Assembly (NCBI RefSeq): GCF_000801105.2
Contig: NC_079519.1
Location: forward strand, 33,145,288 to 33,209,287
Reading direction: 5' to 3'
From: Raphanus sativus
Lineage: Eukaryota; Streptophyta; Magnoliopsida; Brassicales; Brassicaceae
Length of the DNA: 64,000 nucleotides
The notes under the pieces are model-generated. The model did not search any database and was not told where the DNA came from. It was given only the letters and a program-made list of their open reading frames with translations. A program made the translations under genes and the position numbers. This document shows, one piece after another, positions 35,647 through 49,881 of this stretch. How positions within the stretch are numbered: the first letter of the stretch is position 1; every line of letters begins with the position of its first letter.

Positions 35647-38600
35647 AGTGCAGGAAGATGCTAGAAGACCTAACTGTCAAGCTCCCTCTGATGAGTGCGA
35701 TCCAGATGATACCATCCATGCGCAGCTTTGTCAAAGGACTGATCTCTGGGAAGATATCTGATGACAGTGAGTTCATGATTGTCTCTAAGGAGTGCAGCGC
35801 GGTGCTCCAGAACAGAAGGATCAAGAAGATGGGTGATCCGGGAAAGTTTGTTCTCTCGGTTCAGATTGGGAGAACACTTTTCTCATGCTCATTGGTCGAT
35901 CTAGGGTCGAGCATAAACCTCATGCCATACACTGTGGCTAAGCGCCTTGGATACTCGGACTTCAAGCCTACCAGGATGTCCCTAGTGTTTGCTGATCGAT
36001 CTGTCAAGTCTCCAGTTGGGATCCTAGAGGATCTTCAAGTTCTGGTCGGAAACACCCTTGTTCCTGCCGATTTCGTTGTTCTGGAAGTTGAGGAAGATTC
36101 CAATGATCCCCTGATCCTAGGCAGACCATTCCTCTGCACTGTTGGAGCTATCATTGATGTCCGACAAGGGAAGATCGATCTCCACCTTGGAGATATTGTG
36201 ATGAAGTTTGAGATGGATCAGATGCTCAAGAAGCCGATGCTGGATGGACAAACCTTCACTGTCCAAGAAGATGGTGATCCCCTAGAGCCGCATGAAGGTA
36301 TGATCGAGGAGATTCTCACCGAGGATCCACTTGAACTCGCCTTAGTCAGAGCTGAAGCCGAGCAAAGCTTGGAGAGTGTTGATGCTGATGCCTATGCCCA
36401 GATCCTGGATTCAGCCAGGAGTATGGAGAGGATGGTGGCGAATCTAAGTCTGGGGGAGAACAGTGACTCCAGCACATCAACTGGAACAACCACGCCTCAG
36501 AACCCGACTGTTCCGGCAGCTCAGCCCGATGACTCATGGAGCGAGCTGAAAGCTCCAAAGGTAGAGCTCAAATCCCTTCCCAAGGGACTCAGGTATGCAT
36601 TTCTTGGACCCAACTCCACATATCCTGTCATTGTGAATGCTGACCTGAACAATGCAGAGACTGCTCTGCTTTTGTGTGAGCTGAGGAAATATCGTAAGGC
36701 TTTGGGTTACTCTCTAGCTGACATACCTGGCATTTCACCTGATTTGTGCATGCATAGAATACACCTGGAAGATGAATCGATGACTTCTGTAGAACATCAG
36801 AGGAGGTTAAACCCGAATCTAAAAGATGTTGTAAAGAAAGAGATAATGAAACTTCTAGAAGCAGGTGTGATCTATGCGATCTCTGACAGTAAGTGGGTTA
36901 GTCCCGTGCATGTAGTACCTAAGAAAGGTGGGATCACTGTTGTAACCAATGAAAAGAATGAATTGATCCCCACTAGAACAGTTACTGGTCATCGCATGTG
37001 CATTGATTTTCGTAAATTGAATGCTGCGACTCGTAAGGATCACTTCCCACTTCCTTTTATTGATCAAATGCTTGAGAGATTGGCTAACCACCCTTACTAT
37101 TGCTTTTTAGATGGTTATTCAGGTTTCTTTCAGATTCCCATCCACCCAGATGATCAGGAGAAGACGACGTTCACATGCCCTTATGGAACATATGCATACA
37201 GGAGGATGCCATTCGGCTTGTGCAATGCTCCAGCGACCTTCCAGCGATGCATGATGTCAATTTTTACTGATCTGATCGAAGACATAATGGAGGTTTTCAT
37301 GGACGATTTCAGCGTCTATGGAAGCTCCTTTCATGTCTGTTTGTCAAATTTGTGCAGGGTACTGAAGCGATGCGAAGAGAAGCATTTGGTGCTGAACTGG
37401 GAGAAATGCCACTTCATGGTGAGAGATGGGATTGTTCTGGGACACAAGATATCCGAGAAAGGCATTGAGGTGGACAAGGCAAAGATCGAGGTCATGATGA
37501 GTCTGCAACCACCAACTTCAGTGAAGGGAATCAGGAGTTTCTTGGGACACGCTGGTTTCTACAGGAGGTTCATCCAAGACTTCTCTAAGATCGCGAGACC
37601 ACTCACTCGGTTGCTCTGCAAGGAAGCTCAGTTTGCCTTTGACAGTGACTGCTTAGCCGCATTCCACACAATCAAGGGAGCTCTAGTCAGTGCACCAGTT
37701 GTCCAACCTCCAGACTGGGATCTCCCTTTTGAGATCATGACAGATGCAAGTGATTTTGCAGTGGGAGCAGTCCTTGGACAGCGTAAAGACAAGAAGCTTC
37801 ACGTGATCTACTATGCAAGCAGAACTTTGGATGAAGCTCAATGCCGATACGCAACCACAGAGAAGGAGCTCCTTGCCATCGTGTTCGCCTTTGAGAAGTT
37901 CAGATCCTATTTGGTTGGATCAAAGGTGATTGTGCACACAGACCACGCGGCTCTCAAGTACCTGCTCACGAAGAAAGATGCTAAACCGCGGCTCTTAAGA
38001 TGGATTCTCTTGCTCCAAGAGTTTGATCTAGAGATAAGAGACAAGAAGGGGGTTGATAATGGAGTGGCAGATCATCTCTCCAGGATGAAAGTGTCAGATG
38101 AGACAGTTCTTGATGTGGAACAACCGATGGAGTACGTCAATGCGATTGGTCTGCGCAACATGGAGCAGTCGTCACCTGCCATTAAGGATTGTTCCCGCGT
38201 AGAAGGAGCATTCGTTGCAGTGATCCAGAAGGAGTACCCGAATCTTCCATGGTTTGCTGAGATTGCCAACTTCTTGGCAGCTGAGAAAGAGCCTTTGAGG
38301 TTCACTGGGAATGAGAAGAGGAAATTTTTGAGGGAGGCAAGGCACTACTTCTGGGATGAGCCGTACCTCTATCGGCAAGGCAAGGATGGGATCTTCAGAA
38401 GATGTGTTCCGGAGGCTGATATTCCAGGGATCCTTCACCACTGCCATGGTTCCTCTTATGCTGGTCACTTCGCCACCTTCAAGACTGTTTCCAAGATCCT
38501 CCAAGCCGGTTTCTGGTGGCCTACTATGTTCAGAGATGCTCACGCCTTCATATCTCGATGCAATTCATGCCAAAGGATGGGGAGTATAAGCAAGAGAAAC

Positions 38601-38876
38601 GAGATGCCTCAGAACTACATCTTGGAAGTTGAAGTGTTCGATTGCTGGGGGATCGATTTCATGGGACCTTTCCCAGTCTCTCACAAGAATGAATACATCC
38701 TAGTTGCTGTGGACTATGTCTCCAAGTGGGTGGAAGCAATTGCTAGTCCAACTAATGATGCGCGAGTTGTAACCAAGATGTTCACCTCCATTATCTTTCC
38801 AAGATTTGGAGTGCCTAGAGTGGTTATAAGCGATGGTGGAACTCATTTTATCAACAAGTGTTCCAAGGATTGCTGA
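35643..38876 (+). CDS. Retrotransposon protease-RT-RNase H-integrase (3' end broken)
   Basis: The open frame has 1,077 codons. In order it shows an aspartic protease (DLGSS at residues about 86-90), reverse transcriptase ([32 protein letters not shown], catalytic FMDDF at about 552), RNase H ([15 protein letters not shown] at about 700, [11 protein letters not shown]), the integrase zinc motif ([11 protein letters not shown] ... CNSCQRM) and the first catalytic residues of integrase ([16 protein letters not shown]). The frame is lost at about 38860. The remaining integrase, with the third acidic residue, is in the next frame. The order protease-RT-RH-IN and the sequence type place it in Ty3/gypsy, Athila clade. 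The start methionine is internal to the former polyprotein. Confidence 0.93.
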   Translation: MKCRKMLEDLTVKLPLMSAIQMIPSMRSFVKGLISGKISDDSEFMIVSKECSAVLQNRRIKKMGDPGKFVLSVQIGRTLFSCSLVDLGSSINLMPYTVAKRLGYSDFKPTRMSLVFADRSVKSPVGILEDLQVLVGNTLVPADFVVLEVEEDSNDPLILGRPFLCTVGAIIDVRQGKIDLHLGDIVMKFEMDQMLKKPMLDGQTFTVQEDGDPLEPHEGMIEEILTEDPLELALVRAEAEQSLESVDADAYAQILDSARSMERMVANLSLGENSDSSTSTGTTTPQNPTVPAAQPDDSWSELKAPKVELKSLPKGLRYAFLGPNSTYPVIVNADLNNAETALLLCELRKYRKALGYSLADIPGISPDLCMHRIHLEDESMTSVEHQRRLNPNLKDVVKKEIMKLLEAGVIYAISDSKWVSPVHVVPKKGGITVVTNEKNELIPTRTVTGHRMCIDFRKLNAATRKDHFPLPFIDQMLERLANHPYYCFLDGYSGFFQIPIHPDDQEKTTFTCPYGTYAYRRMPFGLCNAPATFQRCMMSIFTDLIEDIMEVFMDDFSVYGSSFHVCLSNLCRVLKRCEEKHLVLNWEKCHFMVRDGIVLGHKISEKGIEVDKAKIEVMMSLQPPTSVKGIRSFLGHAGFYRRFIQDFSKIARPLTRLLCKEAQFAFDSDCLAAFHTIKGALVSAPVVQPPDWDLPFEIMTDASDFAVGAVLGQRKDKKLHVIYYASRTLDEAQCRYATTEKELLAIVFAFEKFRSYLVGSKVIVHTDHAALKYLLTKKDAKPRLLRWILLLQEFDLEIRDKKGVDNGVADHLSRMKVSDETVLDVEQPMEYVNAIGLRNMEQSSPAIKDCSRVEGAFVAVIQKEYPNLPWFAEIANFLAAEKEPLRFTGNEKRKFLREARHYFWDEPYLYRQGKDGIFRRCVPEADIPGILHHCHGSSYAGHFATFKTVSKILQAGFWWPTMFRDAHAFISRCNSCQRMGSISKRNEMPQNYILEVEVFDCWGIDFMGPFPVSHKNEYILVAVDYVSKWVEAIASPTNDARVVTKMFTSIIFPRFGVPRVVISDGGTHFINKCSKDC

Positions 38877-39538
38877 GTAAGAATGGTGTGAAACACAAGG
38901 TTGCAACCGCCTATCATCCTCAAACAAGTGGTCAAGTGGAAGTTTCCAACAGAGAGATCAAGAACATCCTCCAGAAGACTGTCAACGCCACCCGCAAGGA
39001 TTGGTCCCTTAAGCTTGACGATGCTCTCTGGGCATACAGAACAGCCTACAAGACCCCTCTAGGGACCACTCCCTATCACCTGGTCTATGGCAAGGCGTGC
39101 CACCTACCTGTTGAGCTAGAGTACAAGGCGGCTTGGGCTGTCAAACTACTCAACTTCGACATCAAACCTGCCAAAGAGAGGCGAACCATTCAGATCCACG
39201 AGTTGGAGGAGATCAGGCATCTGGCCTATGAGAGTTCTAAGATCTACAAGGAAAAGACCAAGGCGTTCCATGACAAGCGGATCATCAGCAGAAGCTTTGT
39301 TCCGAACGATCAGGTCTTACTCTTCAATTCGCGGGTTAAGCTGTTCCCTGGAAAGCTTAAATCTAGATGGTCGGGACCTTTCACCATTAAGGAGGTCCGC
39401 CCTTATGGAGCTGTTGTGTTGCTGGACACAAGAGGAGGAGAATTCGTTGTTAATGGTCAGCGTCTCAAGCCATATCTTGCTGACACAACAATCGCTGAAG
39501 GTGTAGAGATACCCTTGAGCGATCCCCCTCAAGCCTAA
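38858..39538 (+). CDS. Retrotransposon integrase C-terminal part (shifted frame)
   Basis: This continues the integrase core after the frame break. [20 protein letters not shown] contains the catalytic Glu, and [20 protein letters not shown] and [20 protein letters not shown] follow. The C-terminal SH3-like region ([20 protein letters not shown]) ends in TAA at 39538. It overlaps the preceding frame by a few bases around 38858-38876, where one base appears to be missing. No chromodomain is seen. Confidence 0.9.
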   Translation: MFQGLLSKNGVKHKVATAYHPQTSGQVEVSNREIKNILQKTVNATRKDWSLKLDDALWAYRTAYKTPLGTTPYHLVYGKACHLPVELEYKAAWAVKLLNFDIKPAKERRTIQIHELEEIRHLAYESSKIYKEKTKAFHDKRIISRSFVPNDQVLLFNSRVKLFPGKLKSRWSGPFTIKEVRPYGAVVLLDTRGGEFVVNGQRLKPYLADTTIAEGVEIPLSDPPQA

Positions 39539-40312
39539 TCGGCTCATTGAAGTCAAGCTAGTGACAGAAAACAAGCGCTTGGTGGGAGGCAACCCACTGG
39601 TGAGTGTAAATATTGTTTTCTCTTTGTCTTTATCTTTCTAGGAACTAACTTGCAGGTTGAAAAATCAAGAAAATTCGAGATCACTCCAGGGAGCACTCCA
39701 GCGGTTGTTCCGCCGATTGTTCCCAGGTAAGTTCTCGAACAAAAAAAAATAAAAAAATAAAAAAAAAAAAGAGGGAAGCGTTTTGATTGGTTATTAAAAA
39801 CCCAAACATTCCACTTCCCCACTTCATCTCTCTCGCCGCAAACCCCCCACCCCCCCCCTTAGAACCCTAAAATCGCACATCACCTCTCTCTTTCTCATCG
39901 ATTTTGGTTCTAACTCTTGGGATTCTCTTGAGATTGGGTTGTTTTGCAGGAATCATCTCTCCATCAAGGTAATCACAAGAACTCTCTCCCTTTTTGCGCA
40001 TGCAAATCGCGATTTGGGAGTAAATTCTTGGTTCTCTTCTTTCCTTTATGATTTGCGATTTCATCCTAGGTTGTAGCCTCTTGATAGTATACTTGCTACT
40101 AGGATCGAATTCTTGATTGAATTTTCAATGGAAGAGGAACCGATTTGTTGCTTGTGATTCTTGGCCTTTGCGATTTCTATTGTTAAGATTGAGGCTTGTA
40201 TAGGTTGTCTAGTAATCGATGGACTTGAGTAGAACAAGAAGATTGGATTGTTCCATCGTTTCTAGAACAACCGATGAACTGTGCTGATATTGGGTTTTAT
40301 TTTGTCTTGTAG
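39539..40312 (+). other. Internal noncoding segment of the retrotransposon
   Basis: This is the spacer between integrase and the third coding region. It has A-rich (39741-39770) and C-rich (39846-39857) runs and intron-like or leader-like sequence (TTGTCTTGTAG just before the ATG at 40313), compatible with a spliced mRNA for the downstream ORF. Confidence 0.5.
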
Positions 40313-41722
40313 ATGCCTCCAAAGATGCGGAACGCCAGAGTCACCAAGAGCACGGCTTCTCCAGCCGCGAGTGCTCCACCTGGGTACCCGTGGCGAACAA
40401 GACTGGGAGCGCCCATCGACCTAAATGATCAGATGCTCCTTGACTTCAACGTCGAGGGATGGGACAAGGAGTCGGCGGCGGTTTACAACAAGCTCCTCCT
40501 AGCAGAGATCTTGCCCACGCGATTCGTGAACCAGCAAACACTAGGCGATCTAGGCCTTGACACTGAGGTGTTCGACACGATGCAGGCTATGGGAATCATG
40601 CCTCTCTGCTACCAGGCTCAGGTTCTCTACCCGACTTGGTCAGGCAAGTGCTCGCGACGTGCAAGATCACTTACCAGAACCCAATGCGCCTTCGTATGAG
40701 AACTGCTTCTTCTCCTTCATGGCTGATGGCAATTCTGTTCCATCTCTCTCGACGACCTGAACTCTCTATTCGAGATTGCAGACACGCCAAAGGGGATTTC
40801 AGTGGAAAGAAAGTTCAAACCGGCAGACACCTTTTGGGACCTCATCGCAGCCGGCAAGTTCACCTCTCGCAAGGCCTATCAGTCGCAGATCCGGAACCCG
40901 CTATCCGGATCATCGCCAAGATTGTGTCCAACGTCTTGTTCGCGAAGGAGTACACCTCCAAGATCACGAATGGAGAGCTCCAAGTTCTCTACACGGGACT
41001 TGAGGACGAGATGCGCAGAGAGAACATCACCCCGATCCAGGAAGTCAAGACCAACCCAGGGGTATCATCTCATCTCCATGTTCGCTGAGCGCAGAGACAC
41101 ACTGGTTCGAACTGATGATAAGAAGGATCGTTGCGGCAGTCTGCTCACTCCCTTGTTCCAGCATTTCAACATCAACCTCAGCTCTTACACGGTCGTCTCT
41201 GCGATTGAGTACATCGATACTCCTTACCTGATCGCATGCCACATCCTGCGCGACGAGACCACCTACAAGTTCCAGGACAAAGAAGGGAACCCTCTGTACT
41301 GCAAGCTCCCTATGCCTGGGTTCACAGACTTCTTATCCTTGGAGAACATTGTGTTCTCACCGGCTGAAGAGCACCTCTGCGATGATCCTAAGGCACCGGT
41401 TCAGCACGATGATGAAGACATGGATGATGTGGAGCATGTGACTCCACCGGCTGATGGTGAGTACGACCTGGAGGACTTCACCGATGTGACTGATGATCAC
41501 GCCTACAGACGCTGGATGGTTGATTCCCAGAAGAAGAACAACAGCCTCATGAAGAGGATACTCAGGGCGATCACAGGCGGCTGCATTGGAGCACAGGAGG
41601 AGCGTACACCGCAGAGAACAAGGCGCCCAGGCAAGGAACAAGCAGGCACATCGACTGGAGGAGTGAGACTGCCGAGGAACAGGAGGACAGCTGGTCACTC
41701 CGGTAGCGGCGATTCAGACTGA
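40313..41722 (+). pseudogene. Athila-family ORF in env-like position, copy 1 (frameshifted)
   Basis: The coding region follows integrase and resembles the Athila ORF-1 family. Recognisable blocks are FVNQQTLGDLGLDTEVFDTM, AMGIMPLCYQAQVLYP, FTSRKAYQSQIRNP, TNGELQVLYTGLEDEMRREN and YIDTPYLIACHILRDETTYK, with an acidic then basic Ser/Gly tail ending in TGA at 41722. Frames change at least near 40635, 40690 and 41060, each time by small indels. The family's function is not established; an envelope-like role has been proposed. The near-identical copy 2 shows that some of these breaks are copy-specific. Confidence 0.75.
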
Positions 41723-42585
41723 GTCCGAAAGGACTATTTCTATCCCTTGTCTTATCCATCTGAACTATTTATTTTTCATGTTATTTGCTTCTGTTTGGTT
41801 TGTTTCAGCTTCCTTTGATTTATTTTCACAACCAGGGATGGTGTGAACTAAGTCTGGGGGAGCAATGTACTTGTGTGCTTTTTTTGAGTCAGTCCTTGTG
41901 TCATTTTTATTTTTTTATCGAGTCAGTTTTTAGGATCGAGTCAGTCAAAACTATTGTGGGAATCAGGACCTTATTTGTGATGCTCTTTAACCACCTCGTG
42001 CTTTAACCTTCTTATTCAGTGACCTTAGCAGTGATGAAAGACCCACACATGGACCTGGAACACCCTGACTTATCTCATTTGACACTTCAGAAGTTCTATA
42101 CCGATCAGGTTACACTGGGCAGACTTAACTCCACTTTATCTGAACCTAATCTGGATTTAATTCTTCTTGTCATGGGCACTAGATCAGGTAGAATGAGAAC
42201 TACACTCAGGACTTCTTATCCGATTTTTATCCTCCATCTTGTGTTCCTGAGTGGCTAGCTCATCTTTTAGCTAGTTCCCACCTTGAACCCTGACCTTTTA
42301 ATTCCACCCTCATGCAATTGCTTTTTAGTACTTTATTGTGCAGATATGTGCAAAAAGGTCGGAGAGGAAAGGATCGACGCAGTTCTTACTCATCAATGCT
42401 CACACAGTGGAACAGGCGAACAACCGGAGTGCTTGTTCGATACGTAAGGGAACAACCGAGGTGCCTGTTCCGATACCATGGAGAACAACAAGAAGTAAGT
42501 GGCTAGACAGATCAGAATGAATCACCAGTGGCATCATGTACATCACTTGTTACCTCCTTGTTCGTCACCCCAGCATTTTGTATTC

Positions 42586-42618
<33 letters not shown>

Positions 42619-43206
42619 TGCTTTGATTTATTGGTGACGAGAAGGGGAAGAATTTATGATGCATGCCACTGGGAAGTTGAGAAGTAAGGTGGTTTCAGTG
42701 AAGTGATCTGAAGGGGAAGTTGAATCGCGCAGAGCAGTCTTATGATCGATCTATCGGAGAGCAGTCCGATCAGCAGAGATGAGTAAGGACTGTGGACCTC
42801 AATGGAGCCGTCCTCTCACGACCATTTTGTGCGATATCCTGCACAGCTCTTGGTAAACCCTAAACACTCTGAACTCCACCATAAAAGTTAGCCTGTTCTA
42901 TACCTAGCCCGTTCTCTCTGAGTAGAGCCTGTGACAAGAGCTCACGCTGATCTTAATTGAACATAAGGAGTTTTGTCGAATGTTGCCTTTTCAGGTTAAG
43001 ATGTAGAGTAGGAGCTGATCTTGAACAGCGATCAGGGGGTTCTCAGTAAGTGTGTGTGGTCCTAATCTACAGCTTGTATGGTTCAGAGATTTGTGGTAAG
43101 AGTATGGTTGCTGAGAATAAGCGAGTTCCCACGCTTTCAAACCTTTCTCCCTGTTCTTGGTACTTGCCTTGTTCGAGGACAAACAAGGATCTAAGTCTGG
43201 GGGAAT
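41723..43206 (+). other. Retrotransposon 3' untranslated region, copy 1
   Basis: This region lies between the third ORF and the LTR. It holds an internal oligo-A run (about 42587-42614) and a PPT-like word, CTAAGTCTGGGGGA, at 41848-41861. The true PPT copy is at 43191-43204, just before the LTR start at 43207. Confidence 0.75.
43191..43206 (+). other. Polypurine tract, copy 1
   Basis: CTAAGTCTGGGGGAAT directly precedes an LTR start (TGATATTGG at 43207). It matches the PPT at 46646-46661 except for one G. Confidence 0.75.
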
Positions 43207-43493
43207 TGATATTGGTGTTTTTCACATCATTGTACATACGTTTTCATTTGTTTCAAGTCACTAATTCGTGTCAGTCTAGTCCTTTTTGACCTTTTACAGG
43301 TCTGGAGTTAGCGAAGAAGAAGAGAAGGTGCCTGATGAAAAGAAGTCCTTTTTGGAGCATTCCTGCGGAGAACACTCAAGAGAACAGTCCCGAGACTGAT
43401 CTCTCTCAAGCGGAACAAGCAGACGGAGTGATCCGGTGATTGTTCCAGACAAAATATGGAAAACTCCTATTTCGGGAATTGAAGCCCTGTTGC
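43207..43493 (+). repeat. Partial LTR running into the N gap
   Basis: This matches the first about 287 bp of the outer LTRs but carries several small indels and a substitution (for example TGATATTGG for TGATATATGG, and five T for four near 43350). It ends abruptly at the N run. Confidence 0.85.
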
Positions 43494-43593
43494 NNNNNNN
43501 NNNNNNNNNNNNNNNNNNNNNNNNNNNNNNNNNNNNNNNNNNNNNNNNNNNNNNNNNNNNNNNNNNNNNNNNNNNNNNNNNNNNNNNNNNNNN
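43494..43593. other. Assembly gap (100 N)
   Basis: It is a run of exactly 100 unknown bases, the usual placeholder for a gap of unknown size. Nothing can be said about its content. Confidence 0.95.
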
Positions 43594-46025
43594 TTTCAAT
43601 GGAAGAGGAACCGATTTGTTGCTTGTGATCTGGCCTTTGCGATTTATTGTTAAGATTGAGGGTTGTATAGTGTCTAGTAATCGAGGACTTGAGTAGAACA
43701 AGAAGATTGGATTGTTCCATCGTTTCTAGAACAACCGATGAACTGTGCTGATATTGGGTTATCTGTCTATAGATGCCCCAAAGATGCGGAACGCCAGAGT
43801 CACCAAGAGCACGGCTTCTCCAGCCGCGAGTGCTCCACCAGGGTACCCGTGGCCGAACAAGACTGAGGGAGCGCCCATCGACCTAAATGATCAGATGCTC
43901 TTGACTTCAACGTCGAGGATGGACAAGGAGTCGCGCGATTTACAACAAGCTCCTCCTAGCAGAGATCTTGCCACGCGATCGTGAACCAGCAAACACTAGG
44001 CGATCTAGGCCTTGACACTGAGGTGTCGACACGATGCAGGCTATGGGAATCATGCCTCTCTGCTACCAGGCTCAGGTTCTCTATCCCGACTTGGTCAGGC
44101 AAGTGCTCGCGACGTGCAAGATCACTTACCAGAACCCCATGCGCCTTCGTAGAGAACTGCTTCTTCTCCTTCATGGCTGATGGCAAATTCTGTTCCATCT
44201 CTCTCGACGACCTGAACTCTCTATTCGAGATTGCAGACACGCCAAAGGGATTTCAGTGGAAAGAAAGTTCAAACCGGCAGACACCTTTTGGGATCTCATC
44301 GCAGCCGGCAAGTTCACCTCTCGCAAGGCCTATCAGTCGCAGATCCGGAACCCTGCTATCCGGATCATCGCCAAGATTGTGTCCAACGTCTTGTTCGCGA
44401 AGGAGTACACCTCCAAGATCACGAATGGAGAGCTCCAGTTCTCTACACGGGACTTGAGGACGAGATGCGCAGAGAGAACATCACCCCGATCCAGGAAGTC
44501 AAGACCAACCAGGGTATCATCTCATCTCCATGTTCGCTGACCGCAGAGACACACTGTTCGAACTGATGATAAGAAGGATCGTTGCGGCAGTCTGCTCACT
44601 CCCTTGTTCCAGCATTTCAACATCAACCTCAGCTCTACACGGTCGTCTCTGAGATGGAGGTACATCGATACTCCTTACCTGATCGCATGTCACATCCTGC
44701 GCGACGAGACCACCTACAAGTTCCAGGACAAAGAAGGGAACCCTCTGTACTGCAAGCTCCCTATGCCTGGGTTCACGACTTCTTATCCTTGGAGAACATT
44801 GTGTTCTCACCGGTGAAGAGCACCTCTGCGATGATCCCAAGCACCGGTTCAGCACGATGATGAAGACATGGATGATGTGGAGCATGTGACTCCACCGGCT
44901 GATGGTGAGTATGACCTGGAGGACTTCACCGATGTGACTGATGATCACGCCTACAGACGCTGGATGGTTGATTCCCAGAAGAAGAACAACAGCCTCATGA
45001 AGAGGATACTCAGGGCGATCACAGGCGGCTGCATTGGAGCACAGGAGGAGCGTACACCGCAGAGAACAAGGCGCCCAGGCAAGGAACAAGCAGGCACATC
45101 GACTGGAGGAGTGAGACTGCCGAGGAACAGGAGGACAGCTGGTCACTCCGGTAGCGGCGATTCAGACTGAGTCCGAAAGGACTATTTCTATCCCTTGTCT
45201 TATCCATCTGAACTATTTATTTTTCATGTTATTTGCTTCTGTTTGGTTTGTTTCAGCTTCCTTTGATTTATTTTCACAACCAGGGATGGTGTGAACTAAG
45301 TCTGGGGGCGATGTACTTGTGTGCTTTTTTGAGTCAGTCCTTGTGTCATTTTATGTTTTTATCGAGTCAGTTTTTAGGATCGAGTCAGTCAAAACTATTG
45401 TGGGAATCAGGACCTTATTTGTGATGCTCTTTAACCACCTCGTGCTTTAACCTTCTTATTCAGTGACCTTAGCAGTGATGAAAGACCCACACATGGACCT
45501 GGAACACCCTGACTTATCTCATTTGACACTCCAGAAGTTCTATACCGATCAGGTTACACTGGGCAGACTTAACTCCACTTTATCTGAACCTAATCTGGAC
45601 TTTAATTCTTCTTGTCATGGCACTAGATCAGGGAGAATGAGAACTACACTCAGGACTTCTTATCAATTTTATCCCTCTTGCTGTTCCTGAGTGGCTAGCT
45701 CATCTTTAGCTAGTTCCCACCTTGAACCCTGACCTTTAATTCCACCCTCATGCAATTTGCTTTTAGTACTTTATGTGCAGATATGTGCAAAAGGTCGGAG
45801 AGGAAAGGATCGACGCAGTTCTTACTCATCAATGCTCACACAGTGGAACAGGCAGAACAACCGGAGTGCTTGTTCCGATACGTAAGGGAACAACCGAGGT
45901 GCCTGTTCCGATACCATGGAGAACAACAAGAAGTAAGTGGCTAGAACAGATCAGAATGAATCACCAGTGGCATCATGTACATCACTTGTTACCTCCTTGT
46001 TCGTCACCCCAGCATTTTGTAATTC

Positions 46026-46056
<31 letters not shown>

Positions 46057-46645
46057 TGTTTTTGCTTTGATTTACTGGTGACGAGAAGGGGAAGAATTTA
46101 TGATGCATGCCACTGGGGAAGTTGAGAAAGTAACGGTGGTTTCAGTGAAGTGATCTGAAGGGGAAGTTGAATCGCGCAGAGCAGTCTTATGATCGATCTA
46201 TCGGAGAGCAGTCCGATCAGCAGAGATGAGTAAGGACTGTGGACCTCAATGGAGCCGTCCTCTCACGACCATTTTGTGCGATATCCTGCACCAGCTCTTG
46301 GTAAACCCTAAACACTCTTGAACTCCACCATAAAAGTTAGCCTGTTCTATACCTAGCCCGTTCTCTCTGAGTAGAGCCTGTGACAAGAAGCTCACGCTGA
46401 TCTTAATTGAACATAAGGAGTTTTGTCTCGAAAGTGTTGCCTTTTCAGGTTAAGATGTAGAGTAAGGAGCTGATCTTTGAACAGCGATCAGGGGGTTCTC
46501 AGTAAGTGTGTGTGGTCCTAATCTACAGCTTGTATGGTTCAGAGATTTGTGGTAAGAGTATGGTTGCTGAGAATAAGCGAGTTCCCACGCTTTCAAACCT
46601 TTCTCCCTGTTCTTGGTACTTGCCTTGTTCGAGGACAAACAAGGA
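43594..46645 (+). repeat. Second copy of the retrotransposon 3' internal region
   Basis: This region is collinear with 40123-43190 over its full length, with many one- to three-base differences, most of them indels in homopolymers. It begins in the leader of the third ORF, not at an LTR. Copy 2 is 16 bp shorter overall when measured up to the LTR start. Confidence 0.9.
43773..45170 (+). pseudogene. Athila-family ORF in env-like position, copy 2 (frameshifted)
   Basis: This is the same coding region as 40313-41722 but with its own set of indels. It is intact where copy 1 is damaged just after the start (WPNKTEGAPIDLNDQ) and damaged elsewhere (near 43900, 43975, 44025, 44440 and 44815). The ending from 44868 to 45170 is identical in protein to copy 1. 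Neither copy has a continuous frame. Confidence 0.75.
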
Positions 46646-46661
46646 TCTAAGTCTGGGGAAT
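46646..46661 (+). other. Polypurine tract of the 3' LTR
   Basis: CTAAGTCTGGGGAAT lies directly upstream of the 3' LTR start (TGATATATGG, 46662). It is preceded by GAGGACAAACAAGGAT, the conserved 3' end of Athila-type elements. Confidence 0.85.
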
Positions 46662-47810
46662 TGATATATGGTGTTTTTCACATCATTGTACATACGTTTT
46701 CATTTGTTTCAAGTCACTAATTCGTGTCAGTCTAGTCCTTTTTGACCTTTTACAGGTCTGGAGTTAGCAGAAGAAAGGAGAGAAGGTGCCTGATGAAAAG
46801 AAGTCCTTTTGGAGCATTCCTGCGGAGAACACTCAAGAGAACAGTCCCGAGGCTGATCTCTCTCAAGCGGAACAAGCAGACGGAGTGATCCGGTGATTGT
46901 TCCAGACAAATATGGAAACTCCTATTTCGGGAATTGAAGCCCTGTTGCCCTAATCTCTTTCCTTCTGATTGGCGCCTCCATATAAAACGCCACCTATCTA
47001 TTTTCTATTTTTCTACGCTAGTTTTTACAAGAAAACACTGAGTATTTGCGATCTGCAACTTGTAAGGGAGAAGAATCAATCCTCTCATAGAGAAGATCAT
47101 CTGAACCCTATTGTTTCATACTCTGTTCTTATGCAATTTTATTCAGGATTTATGTCTTTGTCTATGTGCATCATGATCGAGTAGTGACCTTGCTCGCCTA
47201 GGGTTTTTAGGGTGTTGAGACATGAGCTAAACATAGATAAGCGATCCATAACTGTTCTTCATTCATACTGTTCTTACTGCTTTCATTAAACTGATCACTT
47301 GATGTTAGATCACTAGTTCATCACCTAGTTAACCGCTTAGGATGATAACTTGACATGTATTGAATGAGCTTAGTATCCCTAATCAGCGAAAGTAGATATT
47401 AGGGTGGTAAGTGAACTGATCGGACCTGTTCTCTAAAGCTTGCAATCGATCCTCATCCCAACGACAGTTAGGTGGTGAGATCGATCTGCAAAGCGATCAC
47501 TGCCACGACAGTGGAGTGTTCCAGCTTAGTGGTCCGAGTTCTAGAAAGCACTTCATCGCGCTTGAATAATTGTTTGGCTCCAATTCAACACCCAATGAAA
47601 TACCCTAGGCTAGCTCTTGTTTAATTGAATCAATCTCGTGTTTATTTGCTTGTTTGCTATCGCCTATTTCAACCAAATCATATCTTCTTCTTAGCTTGAT
47701 TCTGAAACTTATAGAACTAGAGTGTAGACTGGTCCTCTGGATTTGAATCTCAAGTACTACAATTGCAACTGTTAACTTGGCAGTAGCAAGGATTCATTTT
47801 TAGTGTATCA
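46662..47810 (+). repeat. 3' LTR (1,149 bp)
   Basis: It starts TGATATATGG and ends GTGTATCA, and shows no difference from the 5' LTR. Its TATA box (46981-46987) points rightward, toward the 3' end of AACT1 on the opposite strand. Confidence 0.95.
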
Positions 47811-47841
47811 TTTATGCTAAATGCTATGCTTACCAAGGAGC

Positions 47842-49881
<2,040 letters not shown>

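Larger units (their letters stand above)
32505..47810 (+). mobile_element. Athila-type Ty3/gypsy LTR retrotransposon (with assembly gap)
   Basis: The element has a 5' LTR (32505-33653), PBS, gag, protease-RT-RNaseH-integrase, an Athila ORF in the env-like position, a polypurine tract and a 3' LTR (46662-47810). The TSD TTTAT flanks it at 32500-32504 and 47811-47815. Both LTRs are 1,149 bp and I find no difference between them, which implies a very recent insertion or a shared consensus. The apparent length of 15.3 kb is too long for one element. The 3' third occurs twice (40123-43206 and 43594-46661), separated by a partial LTR and 100 Ns. Without that duplication the element would be about 11.8 kb, the usual Athila size. 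Gag-pol is broken by two single-base frame losses. Confidence 0.95.

Noticed and set aside
32505..47810. Two tandem intact retrotransposons
   Set aside because: The second unit lacks a 5' LTR, gag and pol, begins mid-element after an N run, and differs mainly by small indels; an assembly overlap is simpler.
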